A stretch of 64,000 bases of DNA from Pseudoroseicyclus aestuarii. GTDB lineage: Bacteria > Pseudomonadota > Alphaproteobacteria > Rhodobacterales > Rhodobacteraceae. The position numbers were made by a program, and so were the translations under genes. Positions within the stretch are counted from its first letter, which is position 1; each line of letters opens with the position of its first letter. Positions 1 through 9,480 of the stretch are shown in pieces. The stretch lies in NCBI RefSeq assembly GCF_003217255.1, contig NZ_QJTE01000002.1, forward strand, positions 62,001 to 126,000, written 5' to 3'. The notes beneath the pieces were generated by a model. That model saw only the letters and a program-made list of their open reading frames with translations. It had not been told where the DNA came from and ran no database searches.

Positions 1-1
1 G

Positions 2-1015
2 AGTGCCGCTGGCGCCGATCCCTCGGCAGAGCCGATGTGCGGCGGCTGCGGCGCCAAGGTCGGCCGCGGCGCGCTGAAGGCGGCGCTGTCGGGGCTGACA
101 GGCGCGCAGCGGGATGATCTGGAGGTTCTGCCGGGCGACGACGCGGCGCTTCTGCGCATGGGCGGCGCGCGGCAGGTGCTGAGCACCGATCACCTGCGCG
201 CCGTCACCGACGACTGGTCCCTGATGACGCGGATCGCCTGCCTGCATGCGCTGGGCGACGTCTGGGCCATGGGGGCGCAGCCGCAGGCCGCGCTGCTGAC
301 GGTGATCCTGCCGCGCCAGTCCGCCGAGCTGCAGCAGCGCGCCATGGCCGAGATCGGCGCCGCCGCCGAGGCGGAGCTGACCGCCGCCGGCGCCGCGCTG
401 ATCGGCGGCCACAGCTCCATGGGCAGCGAACTGACGCTGGGCTTTTCCGTCACCGGGCTTCTGGAGCGTGATCCGGTGACGCTGGGCGGGGCGCGGCCGG
501 GCGATGCGCTGATCCTGACCAAGCCGCTGGGCTCTGGCACGATCCTTGCCGCCGAGATGCGGGGCGCGGCGCAGGGGCCCGACGTGGCCGCCTGCTGGCA
601 GGCGATGCTCCAGCCGCAGGGCGCGGCCTCGAGCATCCTCGGCCCAGACGCGCGGGCGATGACGGATGTCACCGGCTTCGGCCTTGCCGGGCACCTCGCG
701 GCGATCTGCGAAGCCTCGGGCTGCGGCGCCGCGATCGACCTCGGGGCGGTGCCGATGATGCAGGGGGCCGAGGCGCTGGCCGCCGCCGGGGTGAAATCGA
801 CGCTCTGGCAGGATAACCGCGACGGCGCCGGGCCGGTCTTCGGCGCCGCCGGGCAGCGCGGCGCGCTGCTCTTCGATCCGCAGACCGCGGGCGGGCTTCT
901 GGCCGCCGTGCCGCAGGAGGCGGCGGAGGAATTGATGACGCGGCTGCGGGCGGCGGGCTACCCGGCGGCGCGAATCGGCACGGTCGAGGCGCTGCCCGGC
1001 ATCCGGGTCGCGTGA
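2..1015 (+). CDS. selD: Selenide, water dikinase (SelD), 5'-truncated by the window edge, probably part of a flavoprotein-SelD fusion
   Basis: Makes selenophosphate from selenide and ATP, the selenium donor for MnmH (27872..28954) and, where present, for selenocysteine synthesis. The frame is open from the window edge without a start, and residues just before the motif CGGCGAKVG read like the linker of alphaproteobacterial proteins in which an NADH-dehydrogenase-like flavoprotein is fused to SelD. If the gene is not a fusion, the ATG at 35 would be the start. Visible SelD marks are the Cys-x-x-Lys pair in GCGAK (equivalent to Cys17/Lys20 of E. coli), PGDDAA, STDHLRAV and GDVWAMGAQP for ATP/Mg binding. 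The catalytic residue is Cys, not Sec. The SelD identity is firm; the fusion is inferred. Confidence 0.9.
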   Translation, partial: SAAGADPSAEPMCGGCGAKVGRGALKAALSGLTGAQRDDLEVLPGDDAALLRMGGARQVLSTDHLRAVTDDWSLMTRIACLHALGDVWAMGAQPQAALLTVILPRQSAELQQRAMAEIGAAAEAELTAAGAALIGGHSSMGSELTLGFSVTGLLERDPVTLGGARPGDALILTKPLGSGTILAAEMRGAAQGPDVAACWQAMLQPQGAASSILGPDARAMTDVTGFGLAGHLAAICEASGCGAAIDLGAVPMMQGAEALAAAGVKSTLWQDNRDGAGPVFGAAGQRGALLFDPQTAGGLLAAVPQEAAEELMTRLRAAGYPAARIGTVEALPGIRVA

Positions 1016-1020
1016 ATCCC

Positions 1021-1052
1021 GCGCCGCACTGCCCCTGCGGCAGGACCGGCGC
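1021..1052 (+). terminator. Hairpin just after selD, terminator-like
   Basis: Six bases after the selD stop, GCGCCG pairs with CGGCGC and an inner CTGCC pairs with GGCAG around a 5-base loop. No T-run follows, so it may be a Rho-dependent end or an mRNA 3' stabiliser rather than a classical intrinsic terminator. Confidence 0.4.
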
Positions 1053-1563
1053 GACATCAACGCAGACGTGATGCCCCCCGGCGGGCGCTGCCAGGCGGAC
1101 CGGCGCGGGCGCTCGCCTTTCGATCCGGCCCTTGACCCGCGGCAGAGTATGCCCTGTGCAGAAGCACTTACCTCCTATCCTTCCGCGCCGCGCCCCTAGC
1201 CTTCCGGAGGCCGGCCTGCCCGGATGCTCGATGGATCGGTCCGGAGGCGGATGGCATGGTCCCGACAGCGGAGATGCATCCGCTGCGGGTATGATAGCGT
1301 ATCATTAACAACCATTGATGATGAGCAGGCGGGTGATCTGATGCTGCACAGACTGACGATACGGGCGATGCGGGATCGCGATGTCAGCCTGCAGCGCGAT
1401 ACCACCACGCGGGAAGAGCTTTGCGCGCTGTTCCATGCCGAGCTGTCGGGAGCAGAGGTGATGCGGAAGATCGCGAAGGCGGACCTCCCCGCCGCGCCCG
1501 CCGGCACCGGCCAGCCGTGCCGCGCCCGGCAGGCGCTGCGGCAGGCCTGGCGTGCCGCCGATC
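1053..1563. other. Long gap without a convincing gene
   Basis: About 510 bases between selD and the carbonic anhydrase stop. A short + strand frame (ATG 1341 to stop 1577) could encode 78 residues, but it has no clear ribosome-binding site, no recognisable domain, and runs past the stop of the opposing gene, so I do not call it. The stretch 1281-1325 is distinctly more AT-rich than its surroundings and contains the inverted repeat ATGATA-GCG-TATCAT (1291..1305), which resembles a small operator. Confidence 0.5.
1291..1305. promoter_or_regulatory. Short inverted repeat ATGATA-GCG-TATCAT, possible operator
   Basis: Perfect 6-bp arms around a 3-base spacer, in an AT-rich pocket of an otherwise GC-rich gap. 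No adjacent gene start in either direction fits well, so its target is unknown. Seen directly; the regulatory role is a guess. Confidence 0.25.
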
Positions 1564-2211
1564 CTAGAGCGGCGTGAAGCTCTCGCTCTCGTCGTCGTAG
1601 ATCTCGAGGCCGCCGGCACCGATGTCGTGCCAGAGACCGTGCAGCGTCAGACGCTCCTGCTCGACCGCCTCGCGCACGAAGGGAAAGCCGATCAGGTTCT
1701 GCAGGCTGATGCGAATCGCCCCCTTCTCGAGCGCGCGCACCCGCGTCGCCTCGTCGCCCTCGGGCAGATCGGCGACGCCGGGGCGCAGGATCTCCATCCA
1801 GCGGCCGACGAAGCTGGTCTTTTCCTCGAGCTCGGGCGCCTGTCCGGTGACCATGTCGTAGCAGCCGCGCACGCCGCCGCAGCCCGAATGCCCCAGCACG
1901 ATCAGGTGACTGACCTTCAGCGTCCGCACCGCGTATTCCACCGCGGCCGAAGTGCCGTGGTGATCCCCGTCGGGCGTGTAGGGGGGCACGAGATTGGCGA
2001 TGTTGCGGTGAATGAAGAACTCGCCCGAGTCGGCGCCGAAGATCGAGGTGACGTGGACCCGGCTGTCGCAGCAGGACACGATCATCGCACGCGGATGCTG
2101 CCCCTCTTCGGCGAGGTTGCGATACCAGCTGCGATTCTCGGCGTATTGCGTCGCCTTCCAGCCCTGGAAGCGACGAACGAGGTAGTCGGGGAGCGGGCGC
2201 GCGGTCCTCAT
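1564..2211 (-). CDS. Beta-class carbonic anhydrase
   Basis: Cytoplasmic zinc enzyme interconverting CO2 and bicarbonate, 215 residues. The zinc site is visible: Cys47 and Asp49-Ser-Arg51 in CCDSRV, then His108 and Cys111 in GHSGCGG. The segment GADSGEFFIHRNIANLVPPY is typical of bacterial beta-CAs. I chose ATG 2211 because AAGGAG lies at a good distance upstream and the protein then begins like its family; a longer frame back to 2313 would add an arginine-rich stretch with no family resemblance. It is convergent with the gap after selD and divergent from the gene at 2323. Confidence 0.93.
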   Translation of the reverse strand: MRTARPLPDYLVRRFQGWKATQYAENRSWYRNLAEEGQHPRAMIVSCCDSRVHVTSIFGADSGEFFIHRNIANLVPPYTPDGDHHGTSAAVEYAVRTLKVSHLIVLGHSGCGGVRGCYDMVTGQAPELEEKTSFVGRWMEILRPGVADLPEGDEATRVRALEKGAIRISLQNLIGFPFVREAVEQERLTLHGLWHDIGAGGLEIYDDESESFTPL

Positions 2212-2322
2212 CGGGAAGTCTCCTTCGGTTCGCAGGCCTTCTAAAGCCTCCCGCCGCGGATTTCGATAGGGCGCGAGGCGCGCGTTCACTGTTCCTGAAC
2301 TGTTCTCGGGCATCCTAGCGCC

Positions 2323-2736
2323 ATGGATCAGTCAGCCTCGCCCATAGCCCGATACGCAGCCCCGGTCGCGATCTTCGCGCCGCCGCCGCCTCCGCCGCTG
2401 GATTCCGAACCCCTGGTCCGGATGATCGCCGCCCTGGGTCCGCAGGCCGCGACCCAGCGGCTCGACCGCGGGCGCGAAGACCTGATGCATCGCCTCGACA
2501 GGCTGCAAACCGCCCATCGCGCGCATGAGCTGCGCAGCGTCCTGTCGGATGCCATGGCCACCGCCGACCTCGCCGGAGAGCTGGGGCTGAGCGATCTGCA
2601 CCGCGTTGCGCTGGACGTGGCCGGCTGCGCGGGCCGCAACGACGGCGCCGCGCTCAGCGCCACGCTGGCACGGCTGCTGCGCCTGGGCGAGCATGCGGCC
2701 GACAGGATCGCCGCGCTGGGGCCCGCCGCCGGCTAG
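2323..2736 (+). CDS. Conserved-looking hypothetical protein, possible Hpt-like helical bundle
   Basis: 137 residues with a proline stretch near the N-terminus (PPPPPP, residues 20-25), followed by an all-helical region. Residues about 55-130 have the spacing of a histidine-phosphotransfer domain: a helix with H-x-L-R at about residue 67, then amphipathic helices, but the usual H-x-L-K-G-x-x-x-x-x-G signature is not intact. It starts 111 bases from the divergent carbonic anhydrase start, so the two may share a promoter region. Function unknown; the Hpt resemblance is weak. Confidence 0.6.
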   Translation: MDQSASPIARYAAPVAIFAPPPPPPLDSEPLVRMIAALGPQAATQRLDRGREDLMHRLDRLQTAHRAHELRSVLSDAMATADLAGELGLSDLHRVALDVAGCAGRNDGAALSATLARLLRLGEHAADRIAALGPAAG

Positions 2737-2860
2737 GCGAAGGCCGGACGGCCGTTTGGCCGGGCCCTCTCCGCGGCGGCAGCCTTGCGGCCAGACCTGC
2801 GGGGTCTAGGCTACCGGTGGCGCTACTGACCGGCGCCGCCAGCACAGGTCCGATACTGCC

Positions 2861-4242
<1,382 letters not shown>

Positions 4243-4246
<4 letters not shown>

Positions 4247-5055
4247 GCGGGCGGGACCGCAGGCTCACGCCCGGCAATGGCCGCGTCGCCCTTGAGGGGC
4301 GCGGCCTTGCCGCCGAGCGGCAGGTGCCGGGCGAGGCGGCGCGCGTCACCGCCCCCGTCACGGCCCTGCGCGCCGCGCCCGAGGGCGCGCGCGACCGGCA
4401 GCTGATCAGCGGCGAGGGCGTGCGCGTCCTCGAACGGCGCGGCGGTTGGGCCTTCGTCCAGTCGGAGAAGGACGGCTACGTCGGCTACCTGCGCGAGGAA
4501 AGCCTCGGCCCGGCGCAGACACCGACCCACCGGGTCGCGGTCCCGGCGAGCCACCTCTACCGCGACGCCGACCTGAAATCCCCGGATCTCGCGCCGCTCT
4601 CCTTCGGCGCGCTGGTGACGGTGACGGCGGAGCACGAGAGCTTCCTCGAGACGCCGGAGGGCTTTATCCCGCGGCCGCACCTGCGCGGGCTGGACCGGCC
4701 CTTCGCCGATCCGGTCGCGGTCGCGCGGCTGCACCTGGGCGTGCCCTACCTCTGGGGCGGCAACGCGATCTGGGGCATCGACTGCTCGGGCCTCGTGCAG
4801 GCGGCCCTGACGGCCTGCGGCGCCCCCTGCCCCGGCGACAGCGACATGCAGATGACGCTGGGCGTGGAAGCGCAGGGCGATCCGCGCCCCGGCGATCTTT
4901 GGTTCTGGAAAGGCCATGTCGCCATGGTCGCGGAGCCGGGACTGCTGATCCATGCCTATGCGCATATCATGGCGGTGGGGCTGGAAGAGGCCGATACGGC
5001 GCTGCGGCGGATCGAGGCCGCGGGCGATCCGCTGATCGCGCGGCGCCGGCCCTGA
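4243..5055 (+). CDS. NlpC/P60 family cysteine peptidase with N-terminal SH3-like region
   Basis: 270 residues, no signal peptide, so probably cytoplasmic. Residues about 35-145 look like two bacterial SH3-type repeats (a segment around GEGVRVLERRGGWAFV, then a second one). The NlpC/P60 core has the catalytic Cys in DCSGL (about residue 181), His in KGHVAM (about 224) and a third polar residue in LLIHAYAH. The architecture matches dipeptidyl-peptidase VI / YkfC-type gamma-D-glutamyl-L-diamino-acid endopeptidases that trim peptidoglycan peptides. Coupling to the upstream aminopeptidase by a 4-base overlap suggests the pair degrades recovered wall peptides; that role is inferred. Confidence 0.88.
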
Positions 5056-5063
5056 GCGCGCAA

Positions 5064-5125
5064 GGGGGCTCTGCCCCCGGCCCGGCGAAGCCGGGCCTCC
5101 CCCGGGATATTTGAAAAGAGAAGAA
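5064..5125 (-). repeat. Dispersed intergenic element, copy A (GCAAATATCCCGGGGG family)
   Basis: Two tandem GC hairpins (GGGGGC/GCCCCC at 5064-5078 and GGCCCGGC/GCCGGGCC at 5079-5097) abut an AT-rich core reading CCCCCGGGATATTTGAAAAGAGAAGAA. Read on the minus strand this is the same core as at 29047 and 38335. It fills the whole gap between two convergent genes, so it may act as a bidirectional terminator. Confidence 0.75.
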
Positions 5126-5132
5126 AGGGCGG

Positions 5133-5471
5133 TCAGTCTACGACGCGGAAGCGGCGCGCCTCGAAGACGCGCAGGACGGCCGTCAGATCCTGACCCCGGC
5201 GCAGCACCTGCCCCTCGGGGCCGAGGACCGCGTATTGGCCCTGCCGCAGGCGCAGGGCGGGGCGCTTCTCGATCCGGTAGAGCGGCGTCTCGGCGGTGCG
5301 GCGGAAGACGGAGAAGACCGCGACGTCCTTGAGCGCGGAGATCGCGTAATCCCGCCATTCGCCCGCGGCGACCATCCGGCCATAGACCGAGAGGATCGGC
5401 CCGAGCTCCGTGCGGTGGAAGGAGACCTGCTCTGGCTGCCGGGACAGCGGGATCGGTGGGGGCGCGGACAT
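5133..5471 (-). CDS. DUF2794 domain protein
   Basis: 112 residues. Nearly the whole protein matches the DUF2794 pattern known from Alphaproteobacteria: YGRMVAAGEWRDYAI, then VAVFSVFRR, YRIEKRP and LRVFEARR near the C-terminus. No signal peptide or membrane segment; likely cytoplasmic. Its function is not known. GGGGG lies just upstream of the ATG. It is convergent with the NlpC/P60 gene across repeat copy A. Confidence 0.88.
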   Translation of the reverse strand: MSAPPPIPLSRQPEQVSFHRTELGPILSVYGRMVAAGEWRDYAISALKDVAVFSVFRRTAETPLYRIEKRPALRLRQGQYAVLGPEGQVLRRGQDLTAVLRVFEARRFRVVD

Positions 5472-5518
5472 GCCCCCAGATTGGACATGGCCGCGGCGTT
5501 AATCAAGGGCGAGGCGCG

Positions 5519-5827
5519 TCAGCCGCAGGCGATGCGCGAGATCCGCTCTGCCTCGTCGATGTGGAAGGTGATCCGCTCGGGCTGGAAATCCATCGTCACC
5601 ATGTCGCCGGGGCGCTGGATGCGCACCTGGCCGAGGATCAGCTCGCGCTCGAGCGCGGTGACGGGCTGGCCGACCAGATCGCCGTGCTCCGCGGCGCCGC
5701 AGCTGTCCTGACCGGCGTCCGGCAGGGCGGGGGGCTGCGCGCCTGTCGGCGGCACCGCGCCGGGCGGGGTGGAGGAGGCGCCGCAGGCGGCGAGGATCAG
5801 CAGGAGGGGAAGGGCATGGATTTTCAT
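5519..5827 (-). CDS. Lipoprotein with peptidase inhibitor I78 domain
   Basis: 102 residues from ATG 5827, chosen because it begins a lipoprotein signal (MKIHALPLLLILAACG, lipobox LAAC). After a Pro/Ala/Gly linker comes the I78 inhibitor domain: a Cys-Gly start, DLVGQPV, RPGDMVTMDFQPERI and the terminal SRIACG, with two Cys positioned for a disulfide. I78 members such as AmPI from Aspergillus inhibit serine proteases; here it would be a membrane-anchored periplasmic inhibitor. It is transcribed in the same direction as the DUF2794 gene, 47 bases upstream of it, and divergently from the NYN gene. Confidence 0.85.
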   Translation of the reverse strand: MKIHALPLLLILAACGASSTPPGAVPPTGAQPPALPDAGQDSCGAAEHGDLVGQPVTALERELILGQVRIQRPGDMVTMDFQPERITFHIDEAERISRIACG

Positions 5828-5966
5828 GACGCGAGACTGCGCCAGCGCCGCGCCGGGTGCAAGCGGCGCCCCCCGGGCCGGCGGGGACGCGCCCAACCGG
5901 CCCTTGACCGCGGGCGACACAGACCGCACGAGGGGACCTGCGCCACACCGACTGCAGCAGGGTCCC

Positions 5967-6698
5967 ATGCCAGAAGCCGCCAGACCGCTCTACGCCGTCC
6001 TGATCGACGCCGACAACATCCCCGCCCGCTTTGCCGGCCCGATCCTGAAGGAGATCACCTCCTTCGGGGAGCCGGCGCTGCGCCGGGTCTACGGCGACTG
6101 GTCGGCGGACCGGCTGCGCCCCTGGTCCGAGCATGTCCGCACGCTGGGCCTCGTCGCGCATCAGGAGACGGCCAATACCAAGGGCAAGAACGCCAGTGAC
6201 ATCGGCCTCGTGATCGACGCGATGGATATCCTGCACACCGGGCGCTTCGACGGCTTCGTCCTCGTCAGTTCCGATTCGGACTTCACCGCGCTTGCGAACC
6301 GCATCCGCGAGCAGGGCCTCGACGTGATCGGTATCGGCGAATCCAAGGCGCCCGAGGCGCTGCGCAACGTGTGCAACCGTTTCATCCTGATCGAGAACAT
6401 CGTGGACGAGCCGGCGCCGGTGCAGCGCACGGGCCCCGATGCGAGCGAAAGCGTGCAATCCACCGCCAAGCGCCCGCCGCTCGAGGCGGTGCCGCTGATC
6501 CTCAAGGCGATGGACAAGATCGACCAGGACGACGAGTGGTATCCGCTTGGCCCGCTGGGCCAGTACATCACCGCCGATTCCCCGGATTTCGACGTGCGCA
6601 GCTACGGCAAGCGCAAGCTGAGCGACCTTGTGTTGGAACTCAAGCGCTTCGAAACCCGCAAGAGCGGCAACCAGCTGGAGATCCGGCGCAAGGACTGA
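5967..6698 (+). CDS. NYN (PIN-like) domain protein with C-terminal OST-HTH/LOTUS domain
   Basis: 243 residues from ATG 5967. Residues 8-145 form a LabA-like NYN domain, a PIN-fold RNase family, with conserved acidic residues in VLIDADNIP, NASDIGLVIDAMD and VSSDSDFTAL. A Ser/Thr-rich linker (about 150-170) leads to an OST-HTH/LOTUS domain (about 175-243) ending in FETRKSGNQLEIRRK, a fold that binds RNA, often structured RNA. The expected role is metal-dependent RNA cleavage or processing, but bacterial members of this architecture are poorly characterised. It is divergent from the I78 lipoprotein. Confidence 0.88.
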   Translation: MPEAARPLYAVLIDADNIPARFAGPILKEITSFGEPALRRVYGDWSADRLRPWSEHVRTLGLVAHQETANTKGKNASDIGLVIDAMDILHTGRFDGFVLVSSDSDFTALANRIREQGLDVIGIGESKAPEALRNVCNRFILIENIVDEPAPVQRTGPDASESVQSTAKRPPLEAVPLILKAMDKIDQDDEWYPLGPLGQYITADSPDFDVRSYGKRKLSDLVLELKRFETRKSGNQLEIRRKD

Positions 6699-6702
6699 TG
6701 CC

Positions 6703-7338
6703 TCAGGCCGGTGCGCCCTGCCGGACGCCGTAGCGCGCGAGGAACATCTCGACCGCGCCATCGGCGACCCGCGCAATCTCGGCCTCGGTGAACTCGGCGT
6801 CGATGTTGAACAGCGCCCGCGCCACCAGATCGGTCTTGCACAGGTCGTGAAACTGCATCGCGGCAAGATCGACGTCGTCGATCTGCAGCTCACCCGCCTC
6901 GACGCAGCGGCGCAGCGCGGCAGCCAGCTTGTCGCGCGGCCGCAGATGCGCGGTCTCCCAGAAAGCCTTGCCGATATCGGGGAAACGCTCGCTTTCCGCG
7001 ACGAAGATGCGGAACAGGCGCAGCCCGGCTTCGGAGGTGGCGAAGTCGATGTTGAACCGCGCGACCGAGCGCAGGAACTCTGGCAGCGGCAGGTTCGGAT
7101 CGATCCGGGTGGCCGAGATCGCGGCCTGCCGCGCGGCCTGCGCCTTGATCACCTCGAGGAACAGCAGCCGCTTGTCGGGAAAATAGCTGTAAAGCGTGGC
7201 CTTGGAGACGCCGGCGGCGCGCGCGATCTCGTCCACGCTGGCGCCCTCGAACCCCTCGCACATGAAAACGTCGCAGGCGCCGGCCAGAACCTGGTCGAAC
7301 TTGCGGCCCTTTCGGATGGCTTGGGTTTCGGTCGTCAT
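6703..7338 (-). CDS. TetR/AcrR family transcriptional regulator
   Basis: 211 residues. The N-terminal helix-turn-helix is clear: SVDEIARAAGVSKATLYSYF at residues about 34-53, followed by a ligand-binding helical domain of the AefR/TetR_C type. It ends four bases from the end of the NYN gene and is divergent from the YaiI-like operon at 7492, which it might regulate together with itself. An imperfect GTTA/TAAC inverted repeat lies just upstream of its start (7349..7367). Confidence 0.93.
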   Translation of the reverse strand: MTTETQAIRKGRKFDQVLAGACDVFMCEGFEGASVDEIARAAGVSKATLYSYFPDKRLLFLEVIKAQAARQAAISATRIDPNLPLPEFLRSVARFNIDFATSEAGLRLFRIFVAESERFPDIGKAFWETAHLRPRDKLAAALRRCVEAGELQIDDVDLAAMQFHDLCKTDLVARALFNIDAEFTEAEIARVADGAVEMFLARYGVRQGAPA

Positions 7339-7348
7339 CGTCTCTCCT

Positions 7349-7367
7349 GTTACATCGGCACGTTAAC
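7349..7367. promoter_or_regulatory. Possible TetR operator between the tetR-like gene and the 7492 operon
   Basis: A 19-base imperfect inverted repeat beginning GTTAC and ending GTTAAC, 10 bases upstream of the regulator start. The position suits autoregulation by a TetR protein, but only the outer 4-bp arms are perfect. Confidence 0.3.
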
Positions 7368-7491
7368 GGGCGCGTGACACCCGGCGCAACAGCACTGCCG
7401 CGGCGTTCCTGCGCAAGCCTACGATCCTCCGCGCCTTGCGCCGCCCCCGGACCCGCGCGATTGTCCGCCCCGGAACGAGCCGGAGAGACAC

Positions 7492-7935
7492 ATGATCTAT
7501 GTCGATGCCGATGCCTGCCCAGTGCGCGCCGAGGTCGAGCGTGTCGGCACCCGCCACAAGGCCCGCATGGCCATGGTCTCGAACGGTGGCATCCGCCCCT
7601 CGCAGAACCCGCTGATCGAGACGGTCGTGGTCGATGCGGGCCCCGACGTCGCGGATCGCTGGATCGCCGATCGTTGCGGCGCGGGCGACGTCGTGATCAC
7701 ATCCGATATGGTGCTGGCCGATGCCTGTGTGAAGACCGGGGCGCGGGTGCTGCGCCCCAATGGCGAGGCGCTGACAGAGGCCAATGTGCGCGAGGCGCTG
7801 GCGATGCGCGATCTCGCGGCCGACCTGCGCGCCGCCGATCCCTTTCGCCAGGGCGGGGGCCCGGGCTTTACCAAGGCGGACAGGTCGCGGTTCCTGGACG
7901 CGCTGGAACGAGAGATGAGAAGGACGACGAGATGA
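7492..7935 (+). CDS. YaiI/YqxD family protein (DUF188, PIN-like fold)
   Basis: 147 residues. The family start MIYVDADACPVRAEVER is exact, and DVVITSDMVLAD and the C-terminal GGGPGFTKADRSRF segment are typical. The fold is related to PIN nucleases and the acidic residues (Asp5, Asp7 and the later Asp residues) could bind metal, but no activity is established. The stop overlaps the next start (ATGA), so it is the first gene of a coupled group 7492..9451. Confidence 0.92.
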   Translation: MIYVDADACPVRAEVERVGTRHKARMAMVSNGGIRPSQNPLIETVVVDAGPDVADRWIADRCGAGDVVITSDMVLADACVKTGARVLRPNGEALTEANVREALAMRDLAADLRAADPFRQGGGPGFTKADRSRFLDALEREMRRTTR

Positions 7936-8552
7936 CGATCAAGGCGGTAGTCTTCGACATCGGCAACGTGCTGATCGAATGGAATCCCGAACGCTTCTAC
8001 GACAGCGTCATCGGCGAAGAGCGCCGGCGCGCGATGTTCAGCGAAACCGACCTGCACGGCATGAACGAGCGCGTCGACAAGGGCGAGGCCTTTCGCGACA
8101 CGGTCATGGCCCATGCCGCCGACCTGCCCGAATGGCGCGCCGAGATCGAGATGTGGCACGACCGCTGGATCGAGATGGCAAGCCCCGCGATCGACCATTC
8201 GGTCCGGCTGCTGCGGGCCCTGCGGCGGCGCGGCGTGCCGGTCTATGCCCTTTCGAATTTCGGGGTCGAGACCTTCGCCCTCGCCGAGACGCATTACCCC
8301 TTCCTCGAAGAGTTCGATAAGCGCTTCGTCTCGGGCCACCTCGAGATGGTGAAGCCCTACCCCGAGATCTACGAAACGCTCGAGCGCGAGACAGGGCTGG
8401 CGCCCGAGACCCTGCTGTTCACCGACGACCGCGCCGACAACATCGAGGCGGCGCAGGCGCGCGGCTGGGGCGTGCACCTCTTCGAGGGGGCCGAGGCCTT
8501 TGCCGCGCGACTGGTGCAGGAGGGGCTGCTGACCGAGGAGGAGGCGCGATGA
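7932..8552 (+). CDS. HAD-superfamily phosphatase, YihX-like
   Basis: 206 residues from the ATG overlapping the upstream stop. HAD motif I is FDIGNVL, where the second Asp is replaced by Asn as in YihX-type sugar-phosphate phosphatases; motif II is ALSNFG, and motifs III/IV are VKPYPEIY and FTDDRADN. A small helical cap fills residues about 15-90. A cytoplasmic hydrolase of a phosphorylated metabolite is likely; the substrate cannot be read from sequence. It overlaps the next gene by four bases. Confidence 0.9.
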   Translation: MTIKAVVFDIGNVLIEWNPERFYDSVIGEERRRAMFSETDLHGMNERVDKGEAFRDTVMAHAADLPEWRAEIEMWHDRWIEMASPAIDHSVRLLRALRRRGVPVYALSNFGVETFALAETHYPFLEEFDKRFVSGHLEMVKPYPEIYETLERETGLAPETLLFTDDRADNIEAAQARGWGVHLFEGAEAFAARLVQEGLLTEEEAR

Positions 8553-9451
8553 CCCGGCTGATCGGGCCGGAGGTCGAGGATCGGCTGGACTGGCTGTCGC
8601 TGACCCGCGCGCTGGCCGAGGGGCACGAAAGGCCCCCCGCCGAGGTGCGCGACAGCTTCATCCAGAAGGACGGCAAGACGCTTCTGACCCGCAGCGCCTG
8701 GATCGACGGGCTGGGCATCGCGGTGAAGGTGGCCACCGTCTTCCCCGAGAACCCCGCGGCCGGAAAACCGGCGGTGGGCGGGGTGATGTCGCTGCTGTCG
8801 GATGCGGATGGCGCGCTCGAGGCGGTGATCGACTTTCATCTCGTGACCAAGTGGAAGACCGCCGGCGACAGCCTGCTGGCGGCGACGCGGCTGGCCCGGC
8901 CCGACTCGCGCAACATCCTGATCGTCGGCGCCGGCACCGTCGGCCAGTCGCTGCGGCAGGCCTATGGCGCCGCCTTCCCCGAGGCGCGCTTCACCCTGTG
9001 GAATCGCAGCGCCGAGGGGGCGGAGCGGTTTCGCGCCACCAACCCGGACATCGAGATCGCGACCGACCTCGAGACCGCGGTGGCGCAGGCCGATATCGTG
9101 ACCGTCGCCACCATGGCGAAGGAGCCGGTGATCCGCGGCGACTGGCTGCGCCCGGGTCAGCACATCGACCTGATCGGCGCATTCACCCCCGAAATGCGCG
9201 AGGCGGACGATACCGCGCTGCAGCGCGCGCGGATCTTCGTCGACAGCCGCGAGACGGTGATGGGCCATATCGGAGAGCTGGCGATCCCGCTGGCTTCCGG
9301 CGCCATCGACGAGGCCGCCGTGCTTGCCGACTACCGCGACCTCGGCGCCTTCCGCCGCGAGAGCGACGAAGAGATCACGCTCTTCAAGAACGGCGGCGGC
9401 GCGCATCTGGACCTGATGACGGGGCGCTACATCCTGGACGCGGCGGGTTAG
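8549..9451 (+). CDS. Ornithine cyclodeaminase / mu-crystallin family protein
   Basis: 300 residues. The NAD(P)-binding Rossmann motif is ILIVGAGTVGQSL (about residues 128-140), preceded by the dimerisation domain with KWKTAGDSLLA. Members act as ornithine cyclodeaminases, imine reductases or amino-acid dehydrogenases (tauropine, lysine or alanine type), and the exact substrate cannot be assigned here. It is translationally coupled to the HAD gene, so the group YaiI-HAD-OCD is probably one mRNA. Confidence 0.87.
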   Translation: MTRLIGPEVEDRLDWLSLTRALAEGHERPPAEVRDSFIQKDGKTLLTRSAWIDGLGIAVKVATVFPENPAAGKPAVGGVMSLLSDADGALEAVIDFHLVTKWKTAGDSLLAATRLARPDSRNILIVGAGTVGQSLRQAYGAAFPEARFTLWNRSAEGAERFRATNPDIEIATDLETAVAQADIVTVATMAKEPVIRGDWLRPGQHIDLIGAFTPEMREADDTALQRARIFVDSRETVMGHIGELAIPLASGAIDEAAVLADYRDLGAFRRESDEEITLFKNGGGAHLDLMTGRYILDAAG

Positions 9452-9480
9452 CGCGACCCGGCGCTATACCCCGGCACGTC

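Noticed and set aside
1341-1577. 78-residue + strand frame in the selD-carbonic anhydrase gap
   Set aside because: No convincing SD, no domain, and it extends into the opposing gene's end. Kept only as a note.
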